A DNA stretch of 5,455 nt from Clostridia bacterium (lineage in GTDB: Bacteria; Bacillota; Clostridia; UMGS1810), in contig JAFYUA010000149.1 of NCBI GenBank assembly GCA_017549745.1, positions 1 through 5,455 of the forward strand, written 5' to 3'. A program made the translations under genes and the position numbers. Shown in pieces: positions 3,580 through 5,455 of the stretch (position 1 is its first letter; every line of letters begins with the position of its first letter). The notes under the pieces are model-generated. The model was not told the origin of the DNA and ran no database searches. It saw only the letters and a list, made by a program, of their open reading frames with translations.

Positions 3580-5455
3580 TTATGCCTTTGCGTCGGCTTT
3601 TATTTTTTCTACCAAATGACCTGGCACTTCTTCATAGTGGTCAGCGTTGAAGGTGAAGCTGCCTCGTCCGTTGGTGATGGCACGCAGGTCTGTTGCATAT
3701 TTGGTCATTTCACTAAATGGAATGAGAGCTTCAATTTCCGTCTCGCCCTCGCCCACGGGGTTCATGCCGAGAATGCGGCCGCGGCGCTTGTTGATGTCAC
3801 CTGTCACATCGCCTGTGTAGTCATTGCGCACACGCGCCTTTAGCATGCCGATGGGTTCAAGGAGTACGGGGCTTGCCTGTTCAAGGCCTGTTTTGTAGCA
3901 GATGGAAGCGGCTGTTTTGAATGCCATTTCCGAAGAATCTACAGGGTGATATGAACCATCGAGAAGAGTTGCTTTTAAGTTAATCACAGGATATCCTGCA
4001 AGCACGCCCTTACTCATGCTTTCTCTGAGTCCCTTTTCAACTGCAGGGAAGTAGTTTTTGGGCACACTTCCGCCAAATACCTTTTCTTCAAACACAAGGT
4101 CTTCACTTTCGCATGGCTCAAATTCAATCCACACATGACCATACTGACCATGACCGCCCGATTGTTTTTTGTGCTTGCCTTCCACCTTAACTTTTTTGCG
4201 GATGGTTTCTCTGTAGGCAATCTTGGGGTCTTTGAGGTCAACCGCTACGCCGAATTTGGAAAGCAGCTTTGAGCAAATAACATTAAGATGCTGTTCGCCC
4301 AAGCCTGAAATAACCGATTCGCCTGTTTCTTTGTTGGCTTTTAAGGTAAAGGTTTTGTCTTCTTCCATGAGCTTTGTAAGACCCTGGCTGATTTTTTCTT
4401 CGTCGCCCTTTGATGCAGGCACAATCGCCATAGAGAGCACAGGCTCGGGGAAGTCGATGCCGTCGAGAATAACGGGTGCTTTGGCATCACAGAGTGTGTC
4501 GCCTGTTTCTGTGACCGAAAGCTTGGCGGCAACGCCTATGTCACCTGCTTCGAGCACAGGCACTTCTATTTGCTTTTTGCCTCTTAAGGTATAGAGCTTG
4601 CCTATTTTTTCGTTTTCGTCTTTATTGGGGTTATAGAGAGTTGTGTCGGGTGTGAGCTTTCCTGAGAGCACCTTGAAGAAGGTCATTTTGCCCACATAGT
4701 TATCCACCACTGTTTTAAACACTTTGAGAACCATGCTGCCATCAGATGTGCAGATGATTTCTTTTTCTTCGCCGCTTTTGGCATCTTTGGCTTTTGAAGC
4801 TTCGGCTTCATCGGGAGCAAAGAGATAGTCCGACACAAGGCTGAGCACATGGGTGATTCCTATTCTCATGAGAGTAGAACCACAGATAACAGGCACCACG
4901 ATGCCGTTTTTGATGCCCGTCTTTATGGCAGATTTGATTTCGGCTTCGGTAAATTCTTCGCCTGCAAAGAATTTTTCCATGAGCTCGTCGCTGCACTCAG
5001 CTATAGCTTCGTTGAGAATTTCACGGCTGCGCTGTGCCATGTCGAGATATGCCTCGGGGATATCTTCATATGTAGCCTCGGGGCCAGTGAACATTTTGGC
5101 TTTCATTTTGATAACATCAACAAAGCCAATGAAGAAGTCACCGTCTTTGATAGGGAAGGTAAAGGGCGCAATAGCCTTGCCGAAGGTGTCGTTGAGCTGT
5201 TCTATAACCTTGAGATAATCTGCTTTTACATCATCGAGCTTGTTTACGAATATTATCTTTCCAAGACCGTATTTTTCAGCCATTTTCCAGGCTTTTTCCG
5301 TGCCTGCCGACACGCCCGACTTGCCGCTTACTGTGATGATGCAATTTTCGCAAACCTCAGCGGCCTCAATCTGTTCACCCACAAAATCGAAAAATCCCGG
5401 GGTGTCCAATATATTCATCTTTTTGTCATTCCAGTCAAAGCTGATAAGAGATGTA
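3580..5455 (-). CDS. fusA: EF-G-like translational GTPase (second-type EF-G), 5' end outside the window
   Basis: The visible 624 residues continue in frame to the right edge; about 65-70 residues, including the P-loop and switch I, are missing. In order: G3 DTPG (17-20) and G4 NKLD (71-74) of the GTPase domain, with the EF-G G' insertion following; domain II (about 235-320); domain III (about 335-412, with SGLGEQHLNV); domain IV (about 415-530, with QSGGHGQYGHV and the tip H-P-V-D-S-S-E-M-A-F-K); domain V (533-620, with Y-A-T-D-L-R and D-H-Y-E-E-V-P). All five EF-G domains are therefore present and tetracycline-protection proteins are less likely. The residue after DTPG is Phe (DTPGFFDF), where canonical EF-G has the catalytic His (DTPGHVDF). 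Phe or Tyr here marks the EF-G-like paralogues of Firmicutes. The gene may not be the housekeeping EF-G, so the symbol is tentative. The stop TAA is at 3582-3580. Confidence 0.9.
   Translation of the reverse strand, partial: TSLISFDWNDKKMNILDTPGFFDFVGEQIEAAEVCENCIITVSGKSGVSAGTEKAWKMAEKYGLGKIIFVNKLDDVKADYLKVIEQLNDTFGKAIAPFTFPIKDGDFFIGFVDVIKMKAKMFTGPEATYEDIPEAYLDMAQRSREILNEAIAECSDELMEKFFAGEEFTEAEIKSAIKTGIKNGIVVPVICGSTLMRIGITHVLSLVSDYLFAPDEAEASKAKDAKSGEEKEIICTSDGSMVLKVFKTVVDNYVGKMTFFKVLSGKLTPDTTLYNPNKDENEKIGKLYTLRGKKQIEVPVLEAGDIGVAAKLSVTETGDTLCDAKAPVILDGIDFPEPVLSMAIVPASKGDEEKISQGLTKLMEEDKTFTLKANKETGESVISGLGEQHLNVICSKLLSKFGVAVDLKDPKIAYRETIRKKVKVEGKHKKQSGGHGQYGHVWIEFEPCESEDLVFEEKVFGGSVPKNYFPAVEKGLRESMSKGVLAGYPVINLKATLLDGSYHPVDSSEMAFKTAASICYKTGLEQASPVLLEPIGMLKARVRNDYTGDVTGDINKRRGRILGMNPVGEGETEIEALIPFSEMTKYATDLRAITNGRGSFTFNADHYEEVPGHLVEKIKADAKA

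Overview
The window looks like part of a low-GC Firmicutes (Clostridia) chromosome, probably a gut-type Eubacteriales/Oscillospirales relative. This is inferred from strong AGGAGG ribosome-binding sites, TTGACA/TATAAT promoters, AT-rich spacers, a clostridial-type NAD kinase N-terminus, a second-type EF-G, and a secreted RCC1-repeat protein ending in the amine-oxidase-type stalk domains common in gut Clostridia. No species can be named from the sequence alone.

Layout. At the left edge (1-169, minus) is the first 56 codons of a NAD kinase gene (nadK), with a near-consensus promoter covered by interlocking palindromes (183-236). Next, 291-597 carries a candidate type I toxin-antitoxin locus: a 22-residue hydrophobic peptide with a perfect Shine-Dalgarno, and a converging antisense RNA of about 87 nt with its own promoter and terminator. 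From 640 to 834 is an unassigned, promoter-driven, highly structured RNA: a long rod-like hairpin starting at the predicted transcription start, a possible pseudoknot, and mutually exclusive anti-terminator and terminator hairpins. After a second strong terminator (883-922) comes a type II toxin-antitoxin operon (1014-1536, plus): an AbrB/MazE-fold antitoxin overlapping a RelE/ParE-fold toxin by 8 nt.

The toxin gene converges on a minus-strand gene for a 625-residue secreted protein (1575-3452) with seven RCC1-like repeats, one Listeria-Bacteroides repeat and two stalk domains. The two genes share a 17-bp perfect bidirectional terminator. Further right (3580-5455, minus, 5' end outside the window) is an EF-G-like translational GTPase whose catalytic-histidine position is phenylalanine.

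How they fit. nadK and the EF-G paralogue are core-type genes. The 240-1536 segment between nadK and the secreted-protein gene is AT-rich accessory DNA holding two toxin-antitoxin modules of different types with a structured RNA between them. Three terminators (883-922, 1535-1572, 3542-3567) share the same 17-base 3' arm and look like copies of one dispersed terminator family. The most novel candidate is the RNA at 676-834; the best-supported system is the type I toxin-antitoxin locus.
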